A DNA stretch of 64,000 nt from positions 5,626,001 to 5,690,000 of the forward strand of contig NZ_JAPNJW010000001.1 in assembly GCF_026626745.1 (NCBI RefSeq). Reading direction: 5' to 3'. The translations under genes were made by a program, and so were the position numbers. Origin of the DNA: Nannocystis sp. RBIL2. GTDB taxonomy: Bacteria; Myxococcota_A; Polyangia; Nannocystales; Nannocystaceae. The notes below the pieces were generated by a model that saw only the letters and a program-made list of their open reading frames with translations, was not told the origin of the DNA and made no database searches. Positions 25,926-33,449 of the stretch are shown piece after piece; within the stretch, counting starts at the first letter, position 1; every line of letters starts with the position of its first letter.

Positions 25926-27535
25926 ACCACGCGCTCCACGACGACTCTGCTCCGCGCTACGGCTGCCTCGAGTGCCGCGAGGACGCCGAGCTCGTCGTGT
26001 GCGATCGCCTGCACTCCGAGGGCCTCGCCCGCTACCACGCCCACCTGCGCGGCTGCGACGCCTGTCGCCGCGCCCATCAATTGCTCGCCGCCGTCTACCG
26101 CGGCCCTGACCCGGCCAGCTCGGGCCCCGGCATGGTCTCCCGCGATCGCGAGTTCGGCGCGATCCTCCGCAAGGTCCGCGCCTCCGCACCTGTCCCTTGG
26201 TACAGGCAGAACGTCAGCCTCGTCGGCGTCACCGCGCTCGCCGCCGTGCTCGCGTGGGTGGTCATCAGCCCGACGCACGGCCCCGCCTCCTCGGCCGACG
26301 CCGGCGGTGACGCGCCCGACCTGCTCGCCAGCCTGCCCGCCCTGCCGCCCGCGCGAGCCGAGCCCGCGCGCCCCGCCGGCCTCGATCACCACGCCCAGGC
26401 CGACTACGGCCGCGTCGTCGCCGGCAACAGCTTCGTCGCCGAGGGCGAGCGCCCCGTCGCCACCGACACCTTCCCGGTCGGCACCCGCTTCGAGGTGTTC
26501 CCGGGCAGCAGCATGCAGATCGGCCTGGTCGGGAAGATCCTCGCCAACTTCGGCAGCGGCTCCGAGGTCCACTGGACGCGCGCCGATCCGGGCCTCGTCG
26601 AGCTCGACCTGCGCCGCGGCATGATCGCCGTCCGCTACGAGCGCCTGCCCGCCGATCCGATCCTCAAGATCCGCACGCCCTCCGCGATCGTCCGCGTCGT
26701 CGGCACCGTCTTCACCGTCGAGGTCGACGACCACGGCGACACCGCCGTCGCAGTGTTGCGCGGCGAGGTCGAGGTCCTCGATCTCAAGACCGAAGATCTG
26801 CTCGCCGAGGTCAGCGCCGGCTATCGCTTCGACGTCGCCCGCTCGACCTACGCCGACGTCGGTCGGCCCGAGGTCGGCCTCGCCATGCCGCTCAGCGACG
26901 GCGACGGCGAGGGCCAGTTCGTCTTCGCCGACGGCACCATCCCGCCGAGCTGGGTCGTCCCCGGTCTGCCCGACGTCCCCGGCCTGCGCCGCCTCGAGCA
27001 CATCGTCGTGCGCACCCCCGCCGCCGACGATCGCCCCCGCATCGATCGTCCGCACGCCTCCGCAGCCAAGCGCGGCCGCCAGGTCCGCGGCGACGACGGC
27101 CAGGCGCTCATCGACAAGCTCGTGCGCGAGACCCGGGCCTCGCGCCGCGATCAGCTCATGGCCTCGCTCGCCCATTGCCAGGGCCTCTACGAGTCGGCCG
27201 AGACCCGCTACCTGTCGGCCCGCTGCCTCACTCAATTCATGAGCGAGCACGGCGACGAGGACATCGCCGAGGGCCACCTCCTGATCGGCATCCTGCGCAT
27301 GGACTTCGCCAACGACTACCCGGCCGCCAAGCAGGCGTTCGAGAAGTTCCTGGCCCGCGCCCCCGACCACGCCGACGTCGAGCTCGCGCGCTACCGCTTG
27401 TGGCTCGCCAGCACCGAGAACGGCGACATCCACGAGGCCATCGAGCACGGCCGCGATTATTTGCGGCGTCACCCCGACGGCAAGTACGCCGGCAAGATCC
27501 TCCAGCGCTTCCCGCAGCTGGTCTCCGAGCTGTAG
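25922..27535 (+). CDS. Membrane FecR-domain protein with zinc-finger and TPR-like region
   Basis: A 537-aa probable anti-sigma or signal-transducing partner. The cytoplasmic N terminus has a zinc-finger-like cluster (Cys15, Cys18, then H41-x3-C45-x2-C48), as in ZAS anti-sigma factors. One membrane helix covers about 98-117. The periplasmic part carries a FecR domain at about 160-290 (VAGNSFVAEGERPV, GSGSEVHWTRA, KIRTPSAIVRVVGTVFTVEVD) and a C-terminal helical-repeat region resembling TPRs (AEGHLLIGILRMDFANDYPAAKQAFEKF split over 410-470). It presumably binds the upstream sigma factor and senses an envelope signal. The combination of zinc finger, FecR and TPR in one chain is characteristic of myxobacteria. 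Confidence 0.88.
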   Translation: MNHALHDDSAPRYGCLECREDAELVVCDRLHSEGLARYHAHLRGCDACRRAHQLLAAVYRGPDPASSGPGMVSRDREFGAILRKVRASAPVPWYRQNVSLVGVTALAAVLAWVVISPTHGPASSADAGGDAPDLLASLPALPPARAEPARPAGLDHHAQADYGRVVAGNSFVAEGERPVATDTFPVGTRFEVFPGSSMQIGLVGKILANFGSGSEVHWTRADPGLVELDLRRGMIAVRYERLPADPILKIRTPSAIVRVVGTVFTVEVDDHGDTAVAVLRGEVEVLDLKTEDLLAEVSAGYRFDVARSTYADVGRPEVGLAMPLSDGDGEGQFVFADGTIPPSWVVPGLPDVPGLRRLEHIVVRTPAADDRPRIDRPHASAAKRGRQVRGDDGQALIDKLVRETRASRRDQLMASLAHCQGLYESAETRYLSARCLTQFMSEHGDEDIAEGHLLIGILRMDFANDYPAAKQAFEKFLARAPDHADVELARYRLWLASTENGDIHEAIEHGRDYLRRHPDGKYAGKILQRFPQLVSEL

Positions 27536-27544
27536 CACCCGACT

Positions 27545-27560
27545 GCGGCCTTCAGGCCGC
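27545..27560 (+). terminator. GCGGCC-TTCA-GGCCGC hairpin after the FecR gene
   Basis: Perfect six-base arms around TTCA, 10 bases after the stop of the FecR-domain gene. There is no T-tract. The TTCA loop is shared with TGTCC-type copies at 29583 and 47309, though the arms differ. Confidence 0.5.
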
Positions 27561-27755
27561 GCTCGTCGACGACGCGACGATTCGCGACTTCGGCACGACG
27601 TTCACCTCGAACGGATGCGCCGCGGCCAGACACTGACGATCGGCGAAGTCGCCACGCGGCGAGCTGACCGGCGCTTTCGGTTTCGCCGTGCTACACCGCG
27701 ACGTGCGGCTCCAGGACCGCGGGACGACCTTCAGTTTATCGAAAAGGAGTCAACG

Positions 27756-27995
27756 ATGCCGAAGCGCATCCGCGTAGAAAATATGTCCGCCACCACCACG
27801 CCGGCACAAGTGAAGGCCGGCTTCGACGGCTTCGGATCGATCATCCGTTGCCAGCTCGACGTCGACGAGACGGGCGCGTCGACCGGCGTCGCCCACGTCG
27901 AGTTCACGAACACGCAGTCCGGCTCCGCCGCGATCGCTATCATGAACAATACGCCGTTCAACGGCGCCACCATCAGCGTCACAGAAGACGCTTGA
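27756..27995 (+). CDS. Small RRM-type RNA-binding protein, 79 aa
   Basis: A single RNA-recognition-motif protein. RNP2-like RIRVENM starts at residue 4 and the RNP1-like strand is STGVAHVEFTN near 49-59. The beta-alpha-beta spacing (PAQVKAGFDGFGSI between the strands) fits RRM, although the aromatic positions of RNP1 are weak. ATG 27756 has a strong AAAGGAG site eight bases upstream. The 220-base upstream region could carry a regulated leader, since bacterial RRM proteins are often stress- or cold-induced; no specific element is seen. The protein should act in the cytoplasm on RNA. Confidence 0.85.
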   Translation: MPKRIRVENMSATTTPAQVKAGFDGFGSIIRCQLDVDETGASTGVAHVEFTNTQSGSAAIAIMNNTPFNGATISVTEDA

Positions 27996-28041
27996 GCCGC
28001 GACGCTTGTCGCTCCGGGCAAAAGCTGGCTAGCTTGCCCGC

Positions 28042-28587
28042 GTGCAGCTCGTCGATCTCACCTATGACCGTCCGGACCTGCTCGAGCAGGCAGCCGAGCT
28101 CCTGCACGCGCGGATGCCCGAGGGCTGGCCCGACGTGGCGGCCGCGCGCGAGGAGGTCGACGCGGCGCTGGACCCGGCCCGGATCGCGCGGGCCGTGGTC
28201 GCGGGGGACACCCTGCTCGGCTGGGCCGCGGCCAACGAGCGGTACACGGATCACGTGTGGGAGATCCACCCGCTCGTGGTCCGGGTCGACCGCGAGCGCG
28301 GCGGCGTGGGCACCATGCTGGTGCGCGACCTGGAGGATCGCGTGCGCGCGATGGGCATCCATACGATGTTCGTCGGCTCCGACGACGAGCTCGGGCTGAC
28401 TTCGCTCGCCGGCGTCGACCTCTACCCCGACGTGATCGGCCACCTCGCCCGCCTGCAGAACCTGCGCGGGCACCCCATCGGCTTCTATCGACAGCTGGGC
28501 TATTCGGTGATCGGCGTCATGCCCGACGCCAACGGCTTCGGCCAGCACGACATCTATCTCGCGCGTCGCCTCGTCCCCCCAGTATGA
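28042..28587 (+). CDS. GNAT acetyltransferase, AAC(6')-like
   Basis: A 181-aa acetyl-CoA-dependent N-acetyltransferase. The acetyl-CoA loop is RERGGVGTMLV near 90-100. The segments FVGSDDELGLTSL, DLYPDV, NLRGHPIGFYRQLGYSVIGV and MPDANGFGQHDIYLARRL match the conserved order seen in aminoglycoside 6'-N-acetyltransferases of the AAC(6')-I type. Whether it modifies an aminoglycoside or a related natural amine is not known from sequence; environmental homologues often lack resistance activity. GTG 28042 start follows the RRM stop by 46 bases. It has no mobile-element context and has codon use like its neighbours, so it looks resident. Confidence 0.82.
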   Translation: MQLVDLTYDRPDLLEQAAELLHARMPEGWPDVAAAREEVDAALDPARIARAVVAGDTLLGWAAANERYTDHVWEIHPLVVRVDRERGGVGTMLVRDLEDRVRAMGIHTMFVGSDDELGLTSLAGVDLYPDVIGHLARLQNLRGHPIGFYRQLGYSVIGVMPDANGFGQHDIYLARRLVPPV

Positions 28588-28671
28588 CCGCCGCGCCAGG
28601 GCACGGGCGTCATGGCGACACGCACCTGACAATTGGTTGACGGGGCCGCAAGTCCATCTACCCTCGGGGTC

Positions 28672-30894
28672 ATGACTTTGCTTCGACTGTCCTCCTCCTT
28701 TATCGCCCTCGCGCTCGCCGTCACGGCCTGTCAGCCCGACAGCCCCGACGGCAACGGCCCGAGCCCGGCCCCCGAAGTCGAGCAGCCCGCGCCCGATCCG
28801 TGGATCGCCGAGAACTACGCGCCGGTGCAGGAGGAGGCCAAGAAGCTCAGCGTCGACAAGTTCCTCGAGCTCTATCCGCAGCCCGCCTACGTCGCCTCCG
28901 TCTCGTACGACGCGCTCAAGGCCGCCGGCCTCGACCTGATCCGCCCCTACGCCGGCCTCACCGACGCGCACGACAAGCTGCTCGCCAACAACGGCTTCGT
29001 CGCGGTCGACGCCGCCGAGACCCAGACCTTCGCCACCACCTACCTCGACATCTACGACGCCGATCTGCCCGTCCTGATCACGGCGGACAGCATGCTCTAC
29101 GCGCTGCACAAGTCGTTCGACTCGATGTTGATGTACTTCGAGCGCACCGTCCTCCGCGTCGAGATGGCGACGATGCTCGAGACCAGCCACAAGGCCCTCG
29201 GCGAGCGCCTCGCCAAGCTCCCGCCCGAGCTCGCCGCCGCCGCCGCCGACCTCGACGTCTACCTCACCGTCGGCCGCTCCCTGCTCTCCGGCTTCGCCCA
29301 GCCCGTCAGCGACGACCCCGCGGTCCAGGACAAGGTCGACCGGATCCTCGCCGCCGCCGCCTCGCTGCAGCCGGCCACGCTCGACCTGTTCGGCGTCGCC
29401 GTCGACTACGACTTCTCGCAGCTCGAGCCGCGCGGCCACTACGAGGACGACACCGACCTCCAGACCTACTTCCAGGCCATGATCTGGCTCGGCCGCACCG
29501 ACCTGCCGATGGTCGTCTACGACGAGAACCAGAAGCCGCAGTTCAACCGCCGCGGCCTCGACGCCGCCTTCCTCATGCACCATGTCCTTCAGGACAGCGG
29601 CGCCGAGAAGAACTGGAAGCGCATCGACAAGACCATCTCGCTGCTGATCGGCGAGCGCGACAGCATGAGCCCGGCCGACATGACGTCCTACATGGACGCC
29701 GTCAAGGCCCACACCCCCGAGGAGCTGGTCAAGCTGTCCGACGAGGCCGTCTACAAGGCCCTCATCGACGGCGACTACGGCATCCAGCGCATCATGTCGC
29801 AGATCATGTACACCGACCCGAACGCCCCGCAGCTGATGCTGCCGCGCGTGTTCCACCTGATGGGTCAGCGCTTCACGATCGACTCGTACGTCTTCAACAA
29901 CGTCACCTATGACCGCGTGCAGGACCTGCGCACCGGCACCAAGGTCACGCGCATGCTGCCGAGCGAGCTCGACGTCCAGTTCGTGCTCGGCAACAACGCC
30001 GCCGGCCACCACCTCAAGCCCGAGCTCGACGAGTACGGCTACCAGGGCACCCTGCACGAGATGCGCTTCCTGGTCGACAGCCACCCGCAGGAGTTCTGGG
30101 ACGGCAACTTCTACAACGGCTGGCTCAACGCCATCCGGGCGCTGGGCGACCACAGCGAGTTCGACAACCTGCCCGAGTCGATGCGCACCGCCGCCTGGGC
30201 CGACAAGGGCCTCAACACCCAGACCGCCTCGTGGGCCGAGCTGCGCCACGACACCCTGCTCTACGTCAAGCAGTCGTACTCCGGCGGCAATGGTTGCGAG
30301 TACATCGACGCCTACGTCGAGCCGGTGCCCGCGCTTTACAACCGCCTGGCCCACCTCGGCGACCTCGGCCTCGAGCTCACCGGCGAGCTCGGCGGCGAGG
30401 GCTTCGAGGTCAGCCACGCCCAGTCGTTCTTCACCCACCTCAAGGACGTCTCCACCACCCTCGAGAGCATCGCCCAGAAGGAGATCGACGGTCAGGCCCT
30501 CACCACCGCCGAGTACGACTTCCTCCGCGGCACCATCGAGATGGAGCTCGTCGGCTGCGGCGAGGTCCAGTACGACGGCTGGTACGGCAAGCTGTTCTTC
30601 GACCAGGCGAAGATCGCCGAGTTCGAGCCGACCATCGCCGACGTCCACACCGCCCCCACCGACGCCGCGGGCGATCCCAAGGGCTGGGTCCTGCACGCCG
30701 CCACCGGCCGCCCGATGCTGATGGTCTTCACCCTCGAAGACTGCTCCGGCACCCGCGCCTACGTCGGCCCGGTCTCGAGCTTCCACAGCGTCCTGACCGA
30801 GAACTACGACCGCCAGACCGACTCCGCCTGGGCCGAGAAGCTCGCCGGCGACCCGCCGGCCCGGCCGTCGTGGACCGAGAGCTTCGTCCGCTAG
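28672..30894 (+). CDS. DUF3160 lipoprotein, 740 aa
   Basis: A large exported protein. ATG 28672 gives a signal peptide ending in the lipobox VTAC (Cys20), followed by a Pro/Asp-rich linker. The rest matches the DUF3160 type: LITADSMLYALHKSFDSML near 140, MSPADMTSY, LMLPRVFHLMGQRFTIDSY and FDNLPESMRTAAWADKGLNT, and LRHDTLLYVKQSY with the cysteine-containing C-terminal portion. The function of DUF3160 is unknown; it is common in Myxococcota as an outer-membrane or periplasmic protein. A TGTCC-TTCA-GGACA palindrome lies within codons at 29583-29596. It appears monocistronic and ends at strong hairpins. Confidence 0.87.
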   Translation: MTLLRLSSSFIALALAVTACQPDSPDGNGPSPAPEVEQPAPDPWIAENYAPVQEEAKKLSVDKFLELYPQPAYVASVSYDALKAAGLDLIRPYAGLTDAHDKLLANNGFVAVDAAETQTFATTYLDIYDADLPVLITADSMLYALHKSFDSMLMYFERTVLRVEMATMLETSHKALGERLAKLPPELAAAAADLDVYLTVGRSLLSGFAQPVSDDPAVQDKVDRILAAAASLQPATLDLFGVAVDYDFSQLEPRGHYEDDTDLQTYFQAMIWLGRTDLPMVVYDENQKPQFNRRGLDAAFLMHHVLQDSGAEKNWKRIDKTISLLIGERDSMSPADMTSYMDAVKAHTPEELVKLSDEAVYKALIDGDYGIQRIMSQIMYTDPNAPQLMLPRVFHLMGQRFTIDSYVFNNVTYDRVQDLRTGTKVTRMLPSELDVQFVLGNNAAGHHLKPELDEYGYQGTLHEMRFLVDSHPQEFWDGNFYNGWLNAIRALGDHSEFDNLPESMRTAAWADKGLNTQTASWAELRHDTLLYVKQSYSGGNGCEYIDAYVEPVPALYNRLAHLGDLGLELTGELGGEGFEVSHAQSFFTHLKDVSTTLESIAQKEIDGQALTTAEYDFLRGTIEMELVGCGEVQYDGWYGKLFFDQAKIAEFEPTIADVHTAPTDAAGDPKGWVLHAATGRPMLMVFTLEDCSGTRAYVGPVSSFHSVLTENYDRQTDSAWAEKLAGDPPARPSWTESFVR

Positions 30895-30909
30895 TCGCAG
30901 CAGCTCCCC

Positions 30910-30935
30910 GCACCTCCGCGTCGATGCGGAGGTGC
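30910..30935. terminator. GC-rich hairpin terminator after DUF3160 gene
   Basis: Ten-base perfect arms GCACCTCCGC and GCGGAGGTGC flank GTCGAT, 15 bases after the stop. A pyrimidine run CTCTCTCC follows on the plus strand, making this the best rho-independent-like terminator of the window. Confidence 0.65.
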
Positions 30936-30942
30936 CTCTCTC

Positions 30943-30970
30943 CGGGACATGTCCTCACGGACATGTCCCG
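30943..30970. repeat. Perfect 12-base-arm TGTCC-family inverted repeat
   Basis: Arms CGGGACATGTCC and GGACATGTCCCG flank TCAC. It lies directly after the terminator hairpin and eight bases before the stop of the opposing DUF971 gene, so it could terminate the minus-strand transcript. Confidence 0.75.
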
Positions 30971-30978
30971 AAGGCTAC

Positions 30979-31278
30979 TCAGCCCTGCCCGTACGCGGCG
31001 ATCCAGCGCAGGTGCGGCCAGGTGTAGATGCCGTTGTCGTGGCCGTCGGAGAAGCGGATGCCGAGCGCGTAGGCGCCGACCTCGTGCAGCTCGGCGATCG
31101 TCACGCCCGCGGGCGGCTCGTGGAAGCGCAGCCCGGGCGTGTGGCCCTGGCAAGTCGCGCACGGGCACCAGCCGCGTAGCAGCGCCGCCGAGAGGCGGGA
31201 CGTCGCGCCGTCGTCCCACGTGACCTCGAGGACAGCTTCCTTCACATGATGGGCGATGTCGACCGGGACCATCGGCAC
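30979..31278 (-). CDS. DUF971 / GBBH-like N-terminal domain protein, 99 aa
   Basis: A compact protein with the DUF971 pattern: LEVTWDDGATSRLSAALLRGWCPCATC, then GAYALGIRFSDGHDNGIYTWPHLR. The cysteines of WCPCATC (38, 40, 43) are a probable metal-binding group. This domain is the N-terminal part of gamma-butyrobetaine hydroxylase in eukaryotes and stands alone in bacteria, often near Mrp/ApbC-type iron-sulfur genes, where its role is unclear. The start is GTG 31278 or ATG 31272. The stop of the upstream lipoprotein gene is one base away, so both are likely on one message. Confidence 0.9.
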   Translation of the reverse strand: MPMVPVDIAHHVKEAVLEVTWDDGATSRLSAALLRGWCPCATCQGHTPGLRFHEPPAGVTIAELHEVGAYALGIRFSDGHDNGIYTWPHLRWIAAYGQG

Positions 31279-31279
31279 C

Positions 31280-32281
31280 TCAGCGGAGCAAGCACAGCGG
31301 CTCGCCGTCGACTTCCTCGCAGTTCGGGCACACCGACACGTAGTGGTAGGTCTGGCCGGCGTCCTCGATGCACAGCTCGACCTTGACCCCGTCGCCGGTG
31401 GCCTCGCCGCACTGGCTCTGCATGCCCATCGAACACTCGCTCTTCGGCGTGTCGGCGCACGCGCAGTACCACGACTCCAGCGTGCCCACGCAGCCCGCCA
31501 CCTGAGGGTTGGCGAAGCCGGTCTCGCCGCAGCTGTCTGCGCTGCAGAGGCCGTTGTTGACCACCCACTTATTTACCTGACAATGGAGCACCTTGCCTAG
31601 GACCCCGGGCCCGGCGTCGCACACGGCCGTGTTGTGGACCGGGCAGTCGTCGCCCTCCATCGGCCCGCCGCTCGTCCCCATCGTCGTGTCGGTCGTGTCG
31701 GTCGTCGACGTGGTGGTGGTCGTCTCGTCGGTCGTGCTCGTGCTCGTCGTCTCGGTCGTGCTCGTGCTCGTGCTCGTCGTTTCGGTCGGGTCCGTCGACG
31801 TCGTCGTGCCCGTCTCGGTGCTCGTGCCCGTCTCGCTCGTGCCCGGCCCTGCCGTCGTCGGATCGATCGTCGTCGGGGTCGTCGTCGAGTCGGGCGCGCC
31901 CTCGCACTCGTCCTTGCCGAGCTCGAGAGCCTCGCCGAGCGCCGGCACCGCCTCGTTGTAGACCGCCTGGACCATCTCGTCGGCGGCGATCCACGTCACC
32001 GTGATGTCGGCGCTGAGGGTGCCCGCCGGCGGCGTGAAGCCCACCGTGGCGAACTTGTCCGCGAACACGTCCTGATCGGCGATCGGAAACGTCTTGCTCA
32101 GCGGCTCACCGATGGCGCCGTCGGCCCCGTAGCTCTGGATCCGCAGCGACACGCTCGTCGGCGCGCCGCTCATCAAATCACAGGGATACAGCCGCAGTTC
32201 GACCTCGGTCGGCTGGGCCCCGCACGCGCCGAGCATCCACACCGTGGAGCCGCCGACCAGCCTCAGGAGGCGAGAATGCAC
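31280..32281 (-). CDS. Lipoprotein with Thr/Ser-rich linker, 333 aa
   Basis: A GTG-started exported protein with the lipobox LGAC (Cys20). Residues 25-130 form a beta-rich domain (VELRLYPCDLMSGAP, ADITVTWIAADEMV). Residues about 135-205 are an almost pure Thr/Ser/Asp/Glu linker of TETT and TSTST units, presumably extended and possibly glycosylated. The C-terminal 120 residues hold about twelve cysteines (CPVHNTAVCDAG, CVGTLESWYCACAD, CPNCEE). The layout resembles surface-displayed lipoproteins of Nannocystis-type bacteria. No enzymatic motif. The repeated linker gives a Val/Leu-rich antisense frame that is not a gene. Confidence 0.87.
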   Translation of the reverse strand: MHSRLLRLVGGSTVWMLGACGAQPTEVELRLYPCDLMSGAPTSVSLRIQSYGADGAIGEPLSKTFPIADQDVFADKFATVGFTPPAGTLSADITVTWIAADEMVQAVYNEAVPALGEALELGKDECEGAPDSTTTPTTIDPTTAGPGTSETGTSTETGTTTSTDPTETTSTSTSTTETTSTSTTDETTTTTSTTDTTDTTMGTSGGPMEGDDCPVHNTAVCDAGPGVLGKVLHCQVNKWVVNNGLCSADSCGETGFANPQVAGCVGTLESWYCACADTPKSECSMGMQSQCGEATGDGVKVELCIEDAGQTYHYVSVCPNCEEVDGEPLCLLR

Positions 32282-32464
32282 GGCGCGGATTCTACCACAA
32301 GCGGCGAACTCGCGCGCGCACCGCTGAACATCGTATCAGCCCGTGCGGCGCCGCCTGGCCCATCGGACCTGTCCCGAAGTTCTAGTCGCTACTGGAGAGA
32401 ACGCCGCTCTCGGCCGTCCGCTCGCCCCCGCGGCCCCGCCGCCTGATCTATGCTCCGCGCCCTT

Positions 32465-33388
32465 ATGTCCGCCCGCGAACTGATCGCCCTCGGCACCGCC
32501 AGCCAGGTGCCCACGCGCTACCGCAACCACAATGGTTATCTGCTGCGCTGGGACGACCACGGCCTGCTGTTCGACCCCGGCGAGGGGACACAGCGGCAGA
32601 TGATCTACGCCGGGGTGACGACCGCCGCGATCACGCGGATCTGCGTGACCCACTTCCACGGCGACCACTGCCTCGGGCTGGCGGGGATCTCCCAGCGCAT
32701 CTCGCTCGATCGGGTACAGCACGAGGTCGCCGTCCACTACCCCGCGTCGGGCCAGGTGTACTTCGACCGCCTGCGCCACGCCTCGATCTTCCACGACGTC
32801 GCCCACATCACTGCCCGACCGATCCGCGGCCCCGGCACGATCTACGAGGACGCCGACCTGACCCTGTCGACGCTGCCGCTCGACCACGGCGTCGAGGCCT
32901 TCGGCTACCGCCTCGAGGAGAAGGCCAAGCGGACCATGCTGCCCGACCGCCTGGCCGCCGCCGGCGTGCGCGGGCCGATGGTCCGCCGCCTGATGCTCGA
33001 GGGCTCGCTCGAGATCGACGGCCGCACCGTCCACCTCGACGACGTCAGCCTGCCGAAGCCGGGCCAGGTGTTCGCGTTCGTCATGGACACCCGTATGTGC
33101 AAGAACGCGTTCGCGCTGGCCCGCGGCGCCGACATGCTGGTGTGCGAGTCGACCTATCTCCACTGCGACGCCGACCTCGCCCACGACCACGGCCACATGA
33201 CCGCCGTCGAGGCCGCCACCATCGCCCGCGACGCCGGCGTCCGCCGCCTGGTCCTCACCCACTTCTCCCAGCGCTACACCGACACCGAGGCCTTCGTCGC
33301 CGAGGCGCGGGCGATCCACCCCGACGTGATCGCCGCCCGCGACTGCGACGTCATCCCCGTGCCGAAGCGCCTCGAGGTCGGCGCCTGA
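32465..33388 (+). CDS. rnz: Ribonuclease Z-type metallo-beta-lactamase-fold nuclease
   Basis: A 307-aa zinc endonuclease that trims the 3' end of precursor tRNA. The metal-binding motif THFHGDH is at 62-68, with further ligands in LPLDHGVEAFGYR, FVMDTRMC and LTHFSQRYTD near the C terminus. The N terminus SARELIALGTASQVPTRYRN and FDPGEGTQRQM are typical of RNase Z. ATG 32465 is preferred over 32450, since SARELI is the usual beginning. It has its own 180-base upstream gap and is convergent with the protein kinase gene. No Zn-ligand is missing. Confidence 0.92.
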   Translation: MSARELIALGTASQVPTRYRNHNGYLLRWDDHGLLFDPGEGTQRQMIYAGVTTAAITRICVTHFHGDHCLGLAGISQRISLDRVQHEVAVHYPASGQVYFDRLRHASIFHDVAHITARPIRGPGTIYEDADLTLSTLPLDHGVEAFGYRLEEKAKRTMLPDRLAAAGVRGPMVRRLMLEGSLEIDGRTVHLDDVSLPKPGQVFAFVMDTRMCKNAFALARGADMLVCESTYLHCDADLAHDHGHMTAVEAATIARDAGVRRLVLTHFSQRYTDTEAFVAEARAIHPDVIAARDCDVIPVPKRLEVGA

Positions 33389-33403
33389 GCCTGCCCGAAG
33401 GAG

Positions 33404-33435
33404 CATGCTCCGAGGGACATGCCCCTCGGAGCATG
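33404..33435. terminator. 12-base-arm hairpin at rnz/kinase junction
   Basis: Arms CATGCTCCGAGG and CCTCGGAGCATG flank the loop GACATGCC. The loop and flanks (CCCGAAGG upstream, ATGTCC at the right end) echo the TGTCC family, so this is a variant member. It lies between the convergent rnz and kinase stops. Confidence 0.65.
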
Positions 33436-33449
33436 TCCCTGGCGCCAGC

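Noticed and set aside
27979..30786. 935-aa minus-strand open frame
   Set aside because: Val/Asp/Glu/Leu-rich antisense of the acetyltransferase and DUF3160 genes; no motif.
31593..31961. Val/Leu-rich plus-strand frame resembling membrane helices
   Set aside because: Antisense of the Thr/Ser linker of the lipoprotein at 31280-32281.
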